Of a stretch of DNA of 64,000 nucleotides, positions 7,384-16,176 are shown piece after piece. The position numbers and the translations under genes are program-made. Source of the stretch: Paenibacillus sp. YN15 (GTDB lineage Bacteria > Bacillota > Bacilli > Paenibacillales > NBRC-103111); NCBI RefSeq assembly GCF_003285005.1, contig NZ_QMFA01000001.1, positions 1 through 64,000 on the forward strand, written 5' to 3'. Every line of letters starts with the position of its first letter. Position 1 is the stretch's first letter. The notes beneath the pieces were generated by a model that saw only the letters and a program-made list of their open reading frames with translations, did no database searches and was not told the DNA's origin.

Positions 7384-8583
7384 ATGGAGAGCGGAAAAGC
7401 AGGCAGGATGCCCGGAATCGGCGGGATACAGGATGAACGGTACGAGTTTCACCTCACGGAGGAGCAGGAGCAGCGGGTGGCCCGGCTGCATGAGGAGAAT
7501 ATCAACATTGATTTGCTGTTCCAGGGGCCTTTGTCCCCCAAAGCGATTCCGGATGAGATAGCAGGGCGTTTGCTGGAGCTTTGCGAACCTTACAAGGACG
7601 ATCCTATGGCGTACAGCCATATGCCGGCCAAGCTTCTGCTCAAGATGGCGGCTAGGGGCGAGCTTCCCCAGTACAAGGAGGAGTGGTACCGCTCCGGCAT
7701 TACGGCAGGCAACCGGGAGCTTCACCTGAACGATATGGAGACCGTTCTGGAGAGCATGGGCCAGGTGCAGCTTCAGTTTGACGCCGCAGCGGACTGGCTG
7801 GTGAAGGCCAGGACGGCGGAGGATATCCGGGCGGCCAAACGGAGCGGCCGGAAAGCGGGGATTGTCAGCGCCCAGGAGACGGACGGGCTGGGGCGGAATC
7901 TGGGGCTGCTGGAGGCTTTGCATGATTTTGGGCTGCGGGTGCTGCAGCTGACCTACAATAACCAGAATCTCATCGGCTCCGGCTGTGCGGAGGCGGCCAA
8001 CGGCGGCTTGTCCGGGTACGGGGTCCGGTTTGTGGAGCGGCTGAACCAACTGGGCATTGTGGTGGATACGGGTCATTGCGGCAAACAAACCACTCTGGAT
8101 GCCTGCCGGGTATCGGCTGCTCCGGTGATCGCTTCCCATACGGGCGTGGAGCGGCTGTATCCCCATATGCGCTGCAAAAGCGACGAAGAGATTATGGCGG
8201 TGGCCGGAACCGGGGGAGTGGTGGGGATTTTTGCCATGCCGTGGTTTGTCCACGGGGACCCCGACAACACCACCCTCGACCATGTGCTGGACCATATCGA
8301 CTATGTGGTCCGGCTGGCGGGAGTGGATCATGTGGGCATCGGCACAGACTGGCCCATGAGCGATGTGGAATGGTCCCTCGTCTACTTTAAGGAGCATATT
8401 GCGCCGCGGCTGGGCTTTGCTAAGGGAGACGGCCCCTCCACGGAAACGGTGAAGGGCCTGGAAACCTACGGCCGCTTCGGCAATTTCACCAGGGGATTGG
8501 TGGCCCGGGGTTACAGCGACGGGGATATTGCCAAGATTATGGGCGGCAACTGGCTGCGGGTTTTTGAGCAGGTTTGGGGATAG
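7384..8583 (+). CDS. Membrane dipeptidase (M19) family hydrolase
   Basis: A 399-residue zinc dipeptidase of the renal-dipeptidase family, a TIM-barrel metallo-hydrolase. It has VVDTGHCGKQTTLDA, IASHTGVERLYPHMR and DHVGIGTDW, matching the zinc and substrate motifs; no signal peptide is visible, so it is cytoplasmic. The canonical N-terminal HxD is replaced by NINIDLLFQGP, so metal binding may differ from the classical enzymes. ATG 7384 is favoured because GGAAGGGA precedes it by 8 bp; ATG 7360 would overlap the previous gene by 7 bp. Bacterial M19 enzymes often act on D-configured or unusual dipeptides. Confidence 0.85.
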   Translation: MESGKAGRMPGIGGIQDERYEFHLTEEQEQRVARLHEENINIDLLFQGPLSPKAIPDEIAGRLLELCEPYKDDPMAYSHMPAKLLLKMAARGELPQYKEEWYRSGITAGNRELHLNDMETVLESMGQVQLQFDAAADWLVKARTAEDIRAAKRSGRKAGIVSAQETDGLGRNLGLLEALHDFGLRVLQLTYNNQNLIGSGCAEAANGGLSGYGVRFVERLNQLGIVVDTGHCGKQTTLDACRVSAAPVIASHTGVERLYPHMRCKSDEEIMAVAGTGGVVGIFAMPWFVHGDPDNTTLDHVLDHIDYVVRLAGVDHVGIGTDWPMSDVEWSLVYFKEHIAPRLGFAKGDGPSTETVKGLETYGRFGNFTRGLVARGYSDGDIAKIMGGNWLRVFEQVWG

Positions 8584-8601
8584 GGGAGAGGGAGAGCATA
8601 C

Positions 8602-10728
8602 ATGACAACCTATTTGCATCACACCTTGTTTCATTTCTATTGTGCAGGCATCTATAGCGGCAAAATCCGGTTTACGGAAAAAGGGGTGCTTCACGCCAAG
8701 GTGGACACCCGCAGACGGACGCAGATGCAGGAGCATATACTTGATCCCCGTGCCCTATATAATCTGCCGCTTGCCCGCATAGGCGAGCAACTGGAGGCAT
8801 ATGCCCGGGCGGAGTGGACGGGGGAGAAGGTCGTGCTGGAGCATGGCACCGTGTATCAGCGGCATATTGAATATACAGCGGCAGATGTGGCCGGTGCGGA
8901 GCGGACCTCTCAGGTATGGGCCATGCGCGGCGGTACAGCTGTAGATGTGGTCACCCTGGACGGAGAGGTGATCGCTTTTGCGGCTCCCAACCGCTATGGC
9001 CTGGAGCTGATCGTCAAAGCGGGCTACGAAAGGCTGACTCCGCTGCGGGTGTATGAGGACCCGATTTTGTCCAAGGCGGAATACGGGGTCAATGATCTGG
9101 GGACATATCTGGTGCCCATGCGGGATGGCGTGCGGCTGGCCACGGATGTGTATCTGCCGGAAGGGGTGGCGTCCGGTGTGAAGCTGCCCGCCATTCTGGT
9201 GCGGACCTGCTATGACCGCAACGGCCGCAAGGAATTGTTTATGCGCTGGGCCAACAAGGGCTATGCGGTGGTCAATCAGGATGTGCGGGGACGGGCGGAT
9301 TCGGAAGGGGAGCTGGTGCCTTTTTATCATGAGCGGGACGACGGTTCTGATACCATCGACTGGATCATTGCCCAGGAATGGAGCAACGGCAAGGTGGGCA
9401 TGTGGGGCGCTTCGTATCTTGGCTATGTGGTGACAGCCGCCGCCACCAGTGGGCATCCCAATCTGCTGGCCGTGGTGGATGAGGTGAATGTAGGCTCGCC
9501 CTTTACGGATACGGCCCGCAAGGGGGGAACCCTTTGCTCCTGGCCGCTTCTGTCCTGGACCCTGGCCCAATCGGTGGGGACCCGGACGGATTTTGAGATT
9601 TTCGGCGGCGTGAAGGTGAACCCCGAGGCTGCGGTGGATGCTCGCCCCATCCGGGATATTCCCCGGCAGATGATCGGCAAGGAGTCCGGTCCGTGGGAGC
9701 TGTGGAGCCAACATCCGGATTATGATGCGTTTTGGAAAAATTGCACCTACAGCGAGCTGGGCCATCAGGTGAAGGCGCCGATGTATGTGATTTCCGGGTG
9801 GTATGACGGGGACAGCCCGGGGGTGTCGGAAACCTGGCGGATGCTGACGGAGCATGATGTCCCCCACCGCAAAATCCGGCTGGGCGCCTGGGAGCATAAC
9901 CCCAACCGGGCGCGGGATTTAGACAATGTGGCCTTGGGCAACGATGCTGTGGTGTATGACTATGATGTATCGGTACTGCGCTGGTTTGACCGTTTCCTGA
10001 AGGACATTCCCAACGGCATCGACCGGGAGCCGCGGGCTTCCTATTATGTGGTGGGCGAAAACCGCTGGCGGACCTCGGCGGACTGGACTCCGGCGGAGGC
10101 GGTGGTGACGCCGTTTTATTTTGGCGGGGATGGGCGGGCCAACTCCTCCCTGGGGGACGGCAGGCTGGCGGCGGAGCCGGAGGAGCTGTCTCCTGCGGAC
10201 ACGTTTGTTTATAATCCGGCCGATCCCGTAGCCGACAAAGGGGAGCGGGAGCCGGAGAACATGCGCAAGCATGAGCTGCGCAGCGATATTCTGGCGTATA
10301 CCGGCGAACCGTTGGCGGAGGACTTGACGGTAGCCGGGGAACTGTCGGCGGTGCTGTATGCGGCCAGTACGGGCAGGGACACCGACTGGGTGGTGACCCT
10401 GAGCGATGTGCATCCCAACGGCGATTCCATCCGGCTGTCCAATTATATCGTCAGGGCCAGATACCGCCATGGTCTGGAGCATCCGCAGCTGCTGGAGCCG
10501 GGGAAGGTGGAGAGGTATGATATTTTCCTGCAAAATATCGCCCACACCTTCCCGGCCGGCCACCGGATCAGGGTGACGGTAACCTCCTCCAGCAAGTTTG
10601 TGGCCTTCCCCAACACCAACACGGGCAACAACCCGTATGCGGAGGAGGAGCCGGTCATCGTGCGCCAGACGGTGTACCACAACCGGGAATATCCCAGCCA
10701 TATTAAGCTGCCGGTTGTGGGGGGGTGA
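8602..10728 (+). CDS. CocE/NonD-type (X-Pro dipeptidyl-peptidase S15) hydrolase
   Basis: A 708-residue serine hydrolase. Residues 1-165 are an N-terminal domain I do not recognise. The alpha/beta-hydrolase core follows, with MRDGVRLATDVYLPE and the nucleophile elbow GASYLG (Ser271). The C-terminal jelly roll from about 470 has FPAGHRIRVTVTSS, usual in PepX_C domains. Relatives cleave acyl esters, beta-lactams, glutaryl side chains or X-Pro peptides. It sits 18 bp after the dipeptidase, so the three genes from 6389 form one transcription unit. Confidence 0.88.
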   Translation: MTTYLHHTLFHFYCAGIYSGKIRFTEKGVLHAKVDTRRRTQMQEHILDPRALYNLPLARIGEQLEAYARAEWTGEKVVLEHGTVYQRHIEYTAADVAGAERTSQVWAMRGGTAVDVVTLDGEVIAFAAPNRYGLELIVKAGYERLTPLRVYEDPILSKAEYGVNDLGTYLVPMRDGVRLATDVYLPEGVASGVKLPAILVRTCYDRNGRKELFMRWANKGYAVVNQDVRGRADSEGELVPFYHERDDGSDTIDWIIAQEWSNGKVGMWGASYLGYVVTAAATSGHPNLLAVVDEVNVGSPFTDTARKGGTLCSWPLLSWTLAQSVGTRTDFEIFGGVKVNPEAAVDARPIRDIPRQMIGKESGPWELWSQHPDYDAFWKNCTYSELGHQVKAPMYVISGWYDGDSPGVSETWRMLTEHDVPHRKIRLGAWEHNPNRARDLDNVALGNDAVVYDYDVSVLRWFDRFLKDIPNGIDREPRASYYVVGENRWRTSADWTPAEAVVTPFYFGGDGRANSSLGDGRLAAEPEELSPADTFVYNPADPVADKGEREPENMRKHELRSDILAYTGEPLAEDLTVAGELSAVLYAASTGRDTDWVVTLSDVHPNGDSIRLSNYIVRARYRHGLEHPQLLEPGKVERYDIFLQNIAHTFPAGHRIRVTVTSSSKFVAFPNTNTGNNPYAEEEPVIVRQTVYHNREYPSHIKLPVVGG

Positions 10729-10752
10729 AGTTGCTGCCCGCTGGGGGGCGGG

Positions 10753-11116
10753 GGAATAACGGAAATGTTTTTCCGTTATTCCTTGTCCGGCCTATGGGTA
10801 GGAGGCGGTAGCGGAAACCCGTTTCCGCTACCTGCTGCTCTCGCCCCATATTTTCCGGCGGTCAGCATGTCTAGCGGAAAAAGCGCTCCGCTATTTGGCC
10901 CCATTTGCCTGGGTGACCTTAAATAGCGGAAACTGGGTTTCCGCTATTTGGATTGCTTAGCCGTTTGGGGAGGGCTAACGGAAGGCTTCTTTCCGTTATT
11001 CCCGTGGAGACTGATGTTATGGGCGGTAGATGGAGGCAATAGCGGAAAACATCCTTCCGTTATTGCCTTATTTGTATGCTGCGGAAGGAAATAGCGGAAA
11101 TTCTTCTTCCTCTATT
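10753..11116. repeat. Array of seven palindromes on the core TARCGGAAA
   Basis: Seven hairpin-forming units fill the gap before the GH35 gene. The clearest are 10753-10765/10770-10782 (13 bp perfect), 10807-10818/10821-10832 (12 bp perfect), 10921-10933/10937-10949 (13 bp perfect) and 11035-11047/11055-11067 (13 bp, one G-T). Shorter ones are 10872-10878/10887-10893, 10976-10983/10991-10998 and 11090-11099/11107-11116. Unit centres are spaced about 52, 62, 53, 52, 64 and 52 bp. The sequences between palindromes are not similar. None has a T-run of the kind a terminator needs. Confidence 0.9.
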
Positions 11117-11279
11117 GGAGTGGCCTCCGCCAAACCGTCTACGCTGCCTCATCCCCAAATCCTCCATGACAATCCTTACTTCCTGCATTTTAGTTGCCGG
11201 AGGGGGATGCTATACTGGGGGCGAGCAGGTTCCGGGATTCCACGATTCCCGGGACGATGGGGAGGCAGGGGAGCAGGGG

Positions 11280-13679
11280 ATGAAAAAGCAAATTGTAGTG
11301 GACAGGCTGCCCCAGGCGGCGAATGAGCGGATGGCGGGCTTTGGGGGTGTTCACCCGGCGTGGGGAGAGTTTGCGGTTAATACCAGACATCTGCTGAAGG
11401 ACGGGGAGCCGTGGATGCCCGTAATGGGGGAATTTCACTACAGCCGCTATCCGGAGGCGCAGTGGGAGGAGTCCATCCGCAAGATGATTGCCGGCGGCAT
11501 TACGGTGCTGTCCACGTATGTATTCTGGATTCACCATGAGGAAATCCGGGGAGAATTCGACTGGAGCGGACAGCGGAATCTGCGCCGATTTATTGAACTG
11601 TGCGGAGAATACCGGCTGCCCATGTTTCTGCGCATTGGCCCTTGGTGCCACGGTGAAGTTCGCAACGGCGGCTTTCCGGACTGGCTGGTGGCGGAGAAGA
11701 TGGTCCACCGCAGCAATGACCCGGTATATATGGAGCATGTGAAGCGGTTCTGGACGGAAATTCACAGCCAGGCGAAAGGACTGTTGTTCAAGGATGGCGG
11801 GCCGGTGCTGGGAATCCAGTTGGAAAATGAGTACGGCCATGCCGGCGGGTTAAACGGCCAACCCGGCAGGGCGCATATGCTTGCGCTGAAGGAATTGGCT
11901 ATCCGGCTGGGGCTGGAGGCTCCTTTTTATACGGCTACCGGTTGGGGAAACGGCGTGGTGGTGGAGGGAGAGACACTGCCGGTGCTGGGCGGGTATGCCG
12001 ATGCTCCCTGGACCCGGCATGTGGAGCCCTTGAAGCCGTCGGTGGAATATCTTATCCGCCCGGTATTCCTGGATTCGGATATTGGCACGGATCTGGTCAA
12101 GCCGCTGGAGCCGGGGGAATATTCCTATGATGTGCGGACGCAGCCGTACCTGACCGCCGAGCTGGGCGGCGGCATTCAGGTTACCGGCCACAGGCGGCCT
12201 TTGTTGGCAGCGGATGATGTCGAAGCGCTGGCCTTCACCAAGCTGGCCTCCGGTGCTAACCTTCTGGGGTATTACATGTACCACGGGGGAACCAATCCGG
12301 CGGGCAAGCTGACCACGCTGCAGGAATCCCGGGCTACGGGATACCCCAATGATGTGCCGGAGCTGTCTTATGATTTCCAGGCGCCCATCCGGGAGTATGG
12401 GCAAATTTCCGCCGCATACCGCCACCTGAAGCGGCTGGGGTTGTTTGCGGCGGACTTCGGCCAAGGGCTGGCCGCCGCGGATTGTTTCTTTCCGGCGGAC
12501 TCGGCCCAGTCGCCGGAGGACCCGGATGCGCTGCGGTATTCGCTGCGCATCGGGGAGGATGGCGGCGGCTATCTGTTCGCCGGCAATTACCAGCGCTTCG
12601 CGCCTATGGCGGCGAAGCCGGGGCTGGAGCTGGCGGTGTCCCTGCCCGGCGGGGACACCTTGGAGTTTCCGCCGCTGGAGCTGGCGGCGCAATCTTTCCT
12701 GTTTATGCCCCTGCGCATGAGGCTGGGGGCGGAGGTGCTGCTGCTTGCGGCCAATGTGCAGCCGTTATGCCGCATTGGCGGCAGCGGGAGGCCGACCGCC
12801 TACGTCTTCTTCGCTCTGGACGGCAACCGGCCAGAGTATTGGTTCGCCCGGGAGGGTATCGTCTCCATCGGGCATGAGGGGACGGAGGCTTCCCCTGAGG
12901 ACAACGGCTGGACTGTCTGCTTGCGCGAGGGCGCCAGCCGGGAAATTACGGTGATTACCACCGCCTCAGGCGAAACCGTTCATGTTATCACCTTAAGCCG
13001 TGAAGATGCTGCCAATGTCTGGAAGCACCGCGGAACTGGAGGGGAGCATCTGATTTTGTGCAGCGGAGCTTGGACGCAAACCCGGCAGGGGACCGCACGG
13101 GTCTCGACGCGGAGCTCAAGCCTCGATGTGGCGGTGTACCCGTCGTCATCCGTCAGGGTCATAGAGGGAGGAGCAGCGGAGCTTCTTGTATCGGAGGATT
13201 CGGAGAAGGCAGAAGCGGCGTCCAGTTTGGAGAAATGCCCCGGTTTTGCTTCCTTCAGCCTCCGTTTCCCGCAGGTGCAGTCCAGGGTTGCTGTCCGCGA
13301 GGCAGCCGGGGAACATGTCGCCGGCGGGAGCAGAGTCTATCTGCTGGAGCTGAACTCCGATCCGCTGGCCAATGCCTGCATCCATGATTGCTTCCTGCGG
13401 ATTGACTTTCTGGGAGAGCGGGCAGATTTCTTCATCAATGGGGAAAAAGCGGCGGACTGGTTTTACAACGGGGAAACCTGGGAGATCGGATTGAAGCGTT
13501 TTGCCGGTAGGCTGCCCGGAGCCGAGCTTACCGTCGTAGTCTATCCGCTGCGCCAGTCGGATCAAATCTATATGGATGCGCCGCCCCGGTTCCCGGCAGA
13601 CGGAAGTCCGCTGTGCGCCCTTGTGCAGGCGGAGGCGGCAGTGGAATATGAAGCCGGACTGGAGCTCCGGCCGCAATAA
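11280..13679 (+). CDS. Beta-galactosidase, glycoside hydrolase family 35
   Basis: A 799-residue enzyme that removes terminal beta-galactosyl residues. The (beta/alpha)8 domain has GEFHYSRYP, RIGPWCHGEVRNGGFPDW, the acid/base in LGIQLENEYG (Glu184) and the nucleophile in TAELGGG (Glu294). C-terminal beta domains run from about 430. No signal peptide is visible, so it is probably cytoplasmic. ATG 11280 follows GGAGGCAGGGGAGCAGGGG. An open frame continues upstream to 11076 but is not GH35-like and runs into the palindrome array. Confidence 0.92.
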   Translation: MKKQIVVDRLPQAANERMAGFGGVHPAWGEFAVNTRHLLKDGEPWMPVMGEFHYSRYPEAQWEESIRKMIAGGITVLSTYVFWIHHEEIRGEFDWSGQRNLRRFIELCGEYRLPMFLRIGPWCHGEVRNGGFPDWLVAEKMVHRSNDPVYMEHVKRFWTEIHSQAKGLLFKDGGPVLGIQLENEYGHAGGLNGQPGRAHMLALKELAIRLGLEAPFYTATGWGNGVVVEGETLPVLGGYADAPWTRHVEPLKPSVEYLIRPVFLDSDIGTDLVKPLEPGEYSYDVRTQPYLTAELGGGIQVTGHRRPLLAADDVEALAFTKLASGANLLGYYMYHGGTNPAGKLTTLQESRATGYPNDVPELSYDFQAPIREYGQISAAYRHLKRLGLFAADFGQGLAAADCFFPADSAQSPEDPDALRYSLRIGEDGGGYLFAGNYQRFAPMAAKPGLELAVSLPGGDTLEFPPLELAAQSFLFMPLRMRLGAEVLLLAANVQPLCRIGGSGRPTAYVFFALDGNRPEYWFAREGIVSIGHEGTEASPEDNGWTVCLREGASREITVITTASGETVHVITLSREDAANVWKHRGTGGEHLILCSGAWTQTRQGTARVSTRSSSLDVAVYPSSSVRVIEGGAAELLVSEDSEKAEAASSLEKCPGFASFSLRFPQVQSRVAVREAAGEHVAGGSRVYLLELNSDPLANACIHDCFLRIDFLGERADFFINGEKAADWFYNGETWEIGLKRFAGRLPGAELTVVVYPLRQSDQIYMDAPPRFPADGSPLCALVQAEAAVEYEAGLELRPQ

Positions 13680-13718
13680 GCAAGGGCTGGGGCTTCAGCC
13701 CGATCCGCAGGGAAGCTC

Positions 13719-13752
13719 AAAGCAGACAGCAGAACGATGCTGTCTGCTTTTT
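13719..13752 (+). terminator. Terminator of the GH35 gene
   Basis: AAAGCAGACAGC (13719-13730) pairs perfectly with GCTGTCTGCTTT (13739-13750) and is followed by T. Confidence 0.88.
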
Positions 13753-13791
13753 GCCGTACCTTGCATCAGTTGATGAATGGGGCAGCTCTCG

Positions 13792-13979
13792 ATAGCGGAA
13801 GCATATTTCCGCTATTCTTGTACACGGCTCGATTTCAGCGGCAATAGCGGAAACGATTTTCCGCAATACTCCACTTTCTCGCCACTTTCAAGCTCCAAAA
13901 GAGGGCATAACGGAAATCCCTTTCCGCTAAAGGGCAATTCATGGCGAAAGGCCAGTTTAACGGAAATTTACTTCCGCTA
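13792..13979. repeat. Second array of TARCGGAAA palindromes (four units)
   Basis: Four units: 13792-13800/13807-13815 (9 bp), 13843-13853/13858-13867 (one mismatch), 13908-13916/13921-13929 (one wobble) and 13958-13965/13972-13979 (one wobble). Centres are about 52, 63 and 50 bp apart, the same rhythm as the array at 10753. No coding potential is seen from 13753 to 14271 apart from the TetR control region. Confidence 0.85.
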
Positions 13980-14109
13980 TCCCGAAGCAACCTGAAGCAA
14001 CATGTTCCATGCCGCAGGCCGGATTGTGTTAGGGAAGCCGCAAAAGCGGCATGGCGGATTTGATGGGGACCTCCAAATGTTCATTGGTCTTTGGCCAAAC
14101 AACCAGCAA

Positions 14110-14157
14110 TTGACAGAACTATCCGCCGCCTTTATAATTGACTTAAAATTAAGTCAA
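14110..14157 (+). promoter_or_regulatory. Consensus promoter with overlapping TetR-type operator
   Basis: TTGACA (14110-14115), 17 bp, TATAAT (14133-14138) is a perfect sigma-A promoter. The inverted repeat TTGACTTA (14138-14145) / TAAGTCAA (14150-14157), spacer 4 bp, begins on the last base of the -10 box and covers the start site. This is the expected layout for repression by the TetR protein encoded next. Confidence 0.8.
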
Positions 14158-14182
14158 AAAACGAGCTTCTGACTATAAATCA

Positions 14183-14232
14183 AACCCAAACAGCAAAACC
14201 CAAACAGCAAAACCCAACAGCAAAACACAAAC
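14183..14232 (+). repeat. Tandem AC-rich repeat in the tetR leader
   Basis: The 14-bp unit AACCCAAACAGCAA occurs twice in tandem followed by degenerate copies. The tract lies in the 5' leader of the TetR mRNA and contains almost no G or T, so the leader should be unstructured. Confidence 0.7.
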
Positions 14233-14271
14233 TCCAAACCATATCTAACTAACCCCAAAAGGAGCCACCCT

Positions 14272-15012
14272 ATGTCACCACGAAAAAAAGAACAAAACGA
14301 GCAGCTCCGCCAAGCGCGGAAGCAGGAGATTCTCGATGCGGCCCTAAGCGTGTATGTACGTCTGGGCTACAACGGTACCGATATGGACATTGTGGCGGCG
14401 GAGGCGGGATTAGCCAAAGGGCTGATGTATTATTACTTCAAAACCAAACGGGAGCTGTTCCGCGCCATGTTCGAGACAGTGATGGAGAAGGCCATGGCGT
14501 TTCATCACCGGTTTGCATCGGAATGCGCCGGACTTGGCCCGGTGGAGTGGCTGGCCGCCTATACCTGGCGGATGTTTGGTCTGGCGGGAAACGATCCGCG
14601 GATGATCCAGTTTTCCATGCGCCTGCCCTTTGACGCCTATGCGGTATTTGGCCCCGAGGAGTGGCAGGAGGGAATGAAGCGGTCCGCCATTCACCTGGAG
14701 GCCATTGCCGCCGCAATCCGCGAAGGTGTGGAGCGGGGGGAGATGCGCCGGGTGGAGCCCCTTCATGCCGCCAACTGCTTTTGGACCGTATATGTGGCCA
14801 ATCTGTTCCAATTTACCAGGATGATCGGAGCCGCCGCACCCGCAAGCCCGTCGCCAGTCTCCCAACAGCAAAACAGCTACATGGCGGAAGCGGCCCGGGA
14901 AGTGGCGGCCTTTTGCTTCGGAGGATTGGGTGTGCCGGAGGAGCGTTGGGGCCCGGCCTTAACCCGGGCGATGGAATCGGACCAAATCAAAGGAGGCGCG
15001 GATGAAGGATGA
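14272..15012 (+). CDS. TetR/AcrR-family transcriptional regulator
   Basis: A 246-residue repressor. The N-terminal helix-turn-helix (about residues 16-62) reads RKQEILDAALSVYVRLGYNG then VAAEAGLAKGLMYYYFKTKRELF, the standard TetR recognition region. The helical C-terminal domain would bind an inducer. AAAAGGAG precedes the ATG. The stop overlaps the hydrolase start (ATGA, 15009-15012), so the two are translationally coupled, and the palindrome over its own promoter implies autoregulation. Confidence 0.93.
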   Translation: MSPRKKEQNEQLRQARKQEILDAALSVYVRLGYNGTDMDIVAAEAGLAKGLMYYYFKTKRELFRAMFETVMEKAMAFHHRFASECAGLGPVEWLAAYTWRMFGLAGNDPRMIQFSMRLPFDAYAVFGPEEWQEGMKRSAIHLEAIAAAIREGVERGEMRRVEPLHAANCFWTVYVANLFQFTRMIGAAAPASPSPVSQQQNSYMAEAAREVAAFCFGGLGVPEERWGPALTRAMESDQIKGGADEG

Positions 15013-15911
15013 AGGTATTCAAATCTGAAGCGGGACGGCAGCAGGTGTGGGAAAGCTACGACGAGCTTGTAAAGCAATGGGGAGTGGCGGTGGAGGAATC
15101 CGACCTGGAGACCTCCTTCGGGAGCACTCATATTCTCCGCGCAGGCAGCCCTGATCTGCCGCCGTTGCTTTTGTTTCACGGCGTCGGCGACAATTCCGCG
15201 CTGATGTGGGTGTACAATGCCCGGGGGCTGGCGGAGCACTTTCATCTGATAGCAGTGGACACCATTGGCGGGCCCGGCAAAAGCCTGCCCAATGAACGCT
15301 ACCGGCGGCAGGGGATGGATCACAAGCTCTGGTTCGGCGAGCTGCTGGACGGCTTGGGCTTGGAGCAAACCTGCGTTGCCGGAGTGTCCATGGGAAGTTT
15401 TTTGGCGCAAACCATTCTGACCGCATGGCCGGACCGGATCAAAGCCATCGTCGGCATGGCAGGACTCCCCGCGCTTCCAAGCCTGAAGGGCAAGGGCAGC
15501 CCCCTTCGCTCCATGACGGTGTTTTTGCCGGAGGCCTTGTTCCCCACAGAGAAAAATATCCGCAAGCTATTATTGAAGCTTTCCGGGGCCAACGCCGCCG
15601 CTTTTACCGAAAATGAGCTGTTGCTCCGCCACTATGGGCAGCTTCTCCGCCACTTCAACAAGATGGCCATGAGCAAACATCCGATCAAGCGGTTGGCCTC
15701 CAGTGAATCCATTTTCCAGGAAAAATCTTTGTTTCTGGTGGGGGATAAGGACCCAATCGCTTACTTTCCCGGCTGTGGGCCCATCCTGGAGAAGCTGCGG
15801 ATTCCCTGTGAAATTTTCCCGGATACGGGACATGGGATCAATCATGAGCAGGCAGAAAGGGTAAATCAGAGGGTTATCGGCTTTTTTTGTGACATTTTGT
15901 ATCAAAAATAG
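15009..15911 (+). CDS. Alpha/beta hydrolase
   Basis: A 300-residue serine hydrolase. LLLFHGVGDNS gives the oxyanion region, AGVSMGSF the nucleophile elbow (Ser127), LVGDKDP the Asp and DTGHGINHE the His, so the triad is complete. No signal peptide or membrane anchor is present. The substrate is unknown; being controlled with a TetR repressor suggests turnover of a small inducer-like ester or a xenobiotic. Confidence 0.88.
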   Translation: MKVFKSEAGRQQVWESYDELVKQWGVAVEESDLETSFGSTHILRAGSPDLPPLLLFHGVGDNSALMWVYNARGLAEHFHLIAVDTIGGPGKSLPNERYRRQGMDHKLWFGELLDGLGLEQTCVAGVSMGSFLAQTILTAWPDRIKAIVGMAGLPALPSLKGKGSPLRSMTVFLPEALFPTEKNIRKLLLKLSGANAAAFTENELLLRHYGQLLRHFNKMAMSKHPIKRLASSESIFQEKSLFLVGDKDPIAYFPGCGPILEKLRIPCEIFPDTGHGINHEQAERVNQRVIGFFCDILYQK

Positions 15912-15965
15912 TTTCGCAATGATACAAAACGTGGTAAAATCTAAATAGGTAATCGTTTTTGTATG

Positions 15966-16002
15966 GGCATATGGAATTTTTCGGTTCCGGATGCCTTTTT
16001 TT
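15966..16002 (+). terminator. Terminator of the tetR-hydrolase operon
   Basis: GGCAT (15966-15970) pairs with ATGCC (15991-15995), with inner GGAA/TTCC, followed by seven T (15996-16002). Its T-run touches copy 2 of the 129-bp element. Confidence 0.75.
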
Positions 16003-16129
16003 ACCACATCAGAATATTTAAGCTCTTTACAGCATTAAAGCGCGTAAGGTAAACACTCTGATTGGCGATAAAAAGTTCCGCTAAACGCGGTCGCTCATCC
16101 TCGAAATACTCCGATAGGAATTTTTCTCA
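16001..16129. repeat. 129-bp dispersed structured element, copy 2
   Basis: Ungapped match to 4626-4754 with seven differences. The long stem here has two A-C mismatches on the plus strand, which become G-U pairs in a minus-strand RNA; the small ACTCC/GGAAT stem shows the same pattern. Like copy 1 it starts exactly at a terminator's T-run. The minus strand again holds an open frame ending in TAA at the element boundary. It lies about 50 bp before the first giant surface-protein gene. Confidence 0.85.
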
Positions 16130-16176
16130 TGCATACATTCATATTGTTGTTATGATTAGAAAGGAGTGACTACAGC

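Noticed and set aside
10753-10782. The palindromes as ordinary terminators
   Set aside because: They lack T-runs after the stem and occur seven times in a row.
10753-11116. CRISPR array
   Set aside because: Repeats are short palindromes with varying arms and no cas genes; spacers are not uniform and the repeat is not 24-40 bp conserved.
11076-11279. N-terminal extension of the GH35 gene
   Set aside because: It begins inside the palindrome array and has no GH35 similarity; the ATG at 11280 is better placed.
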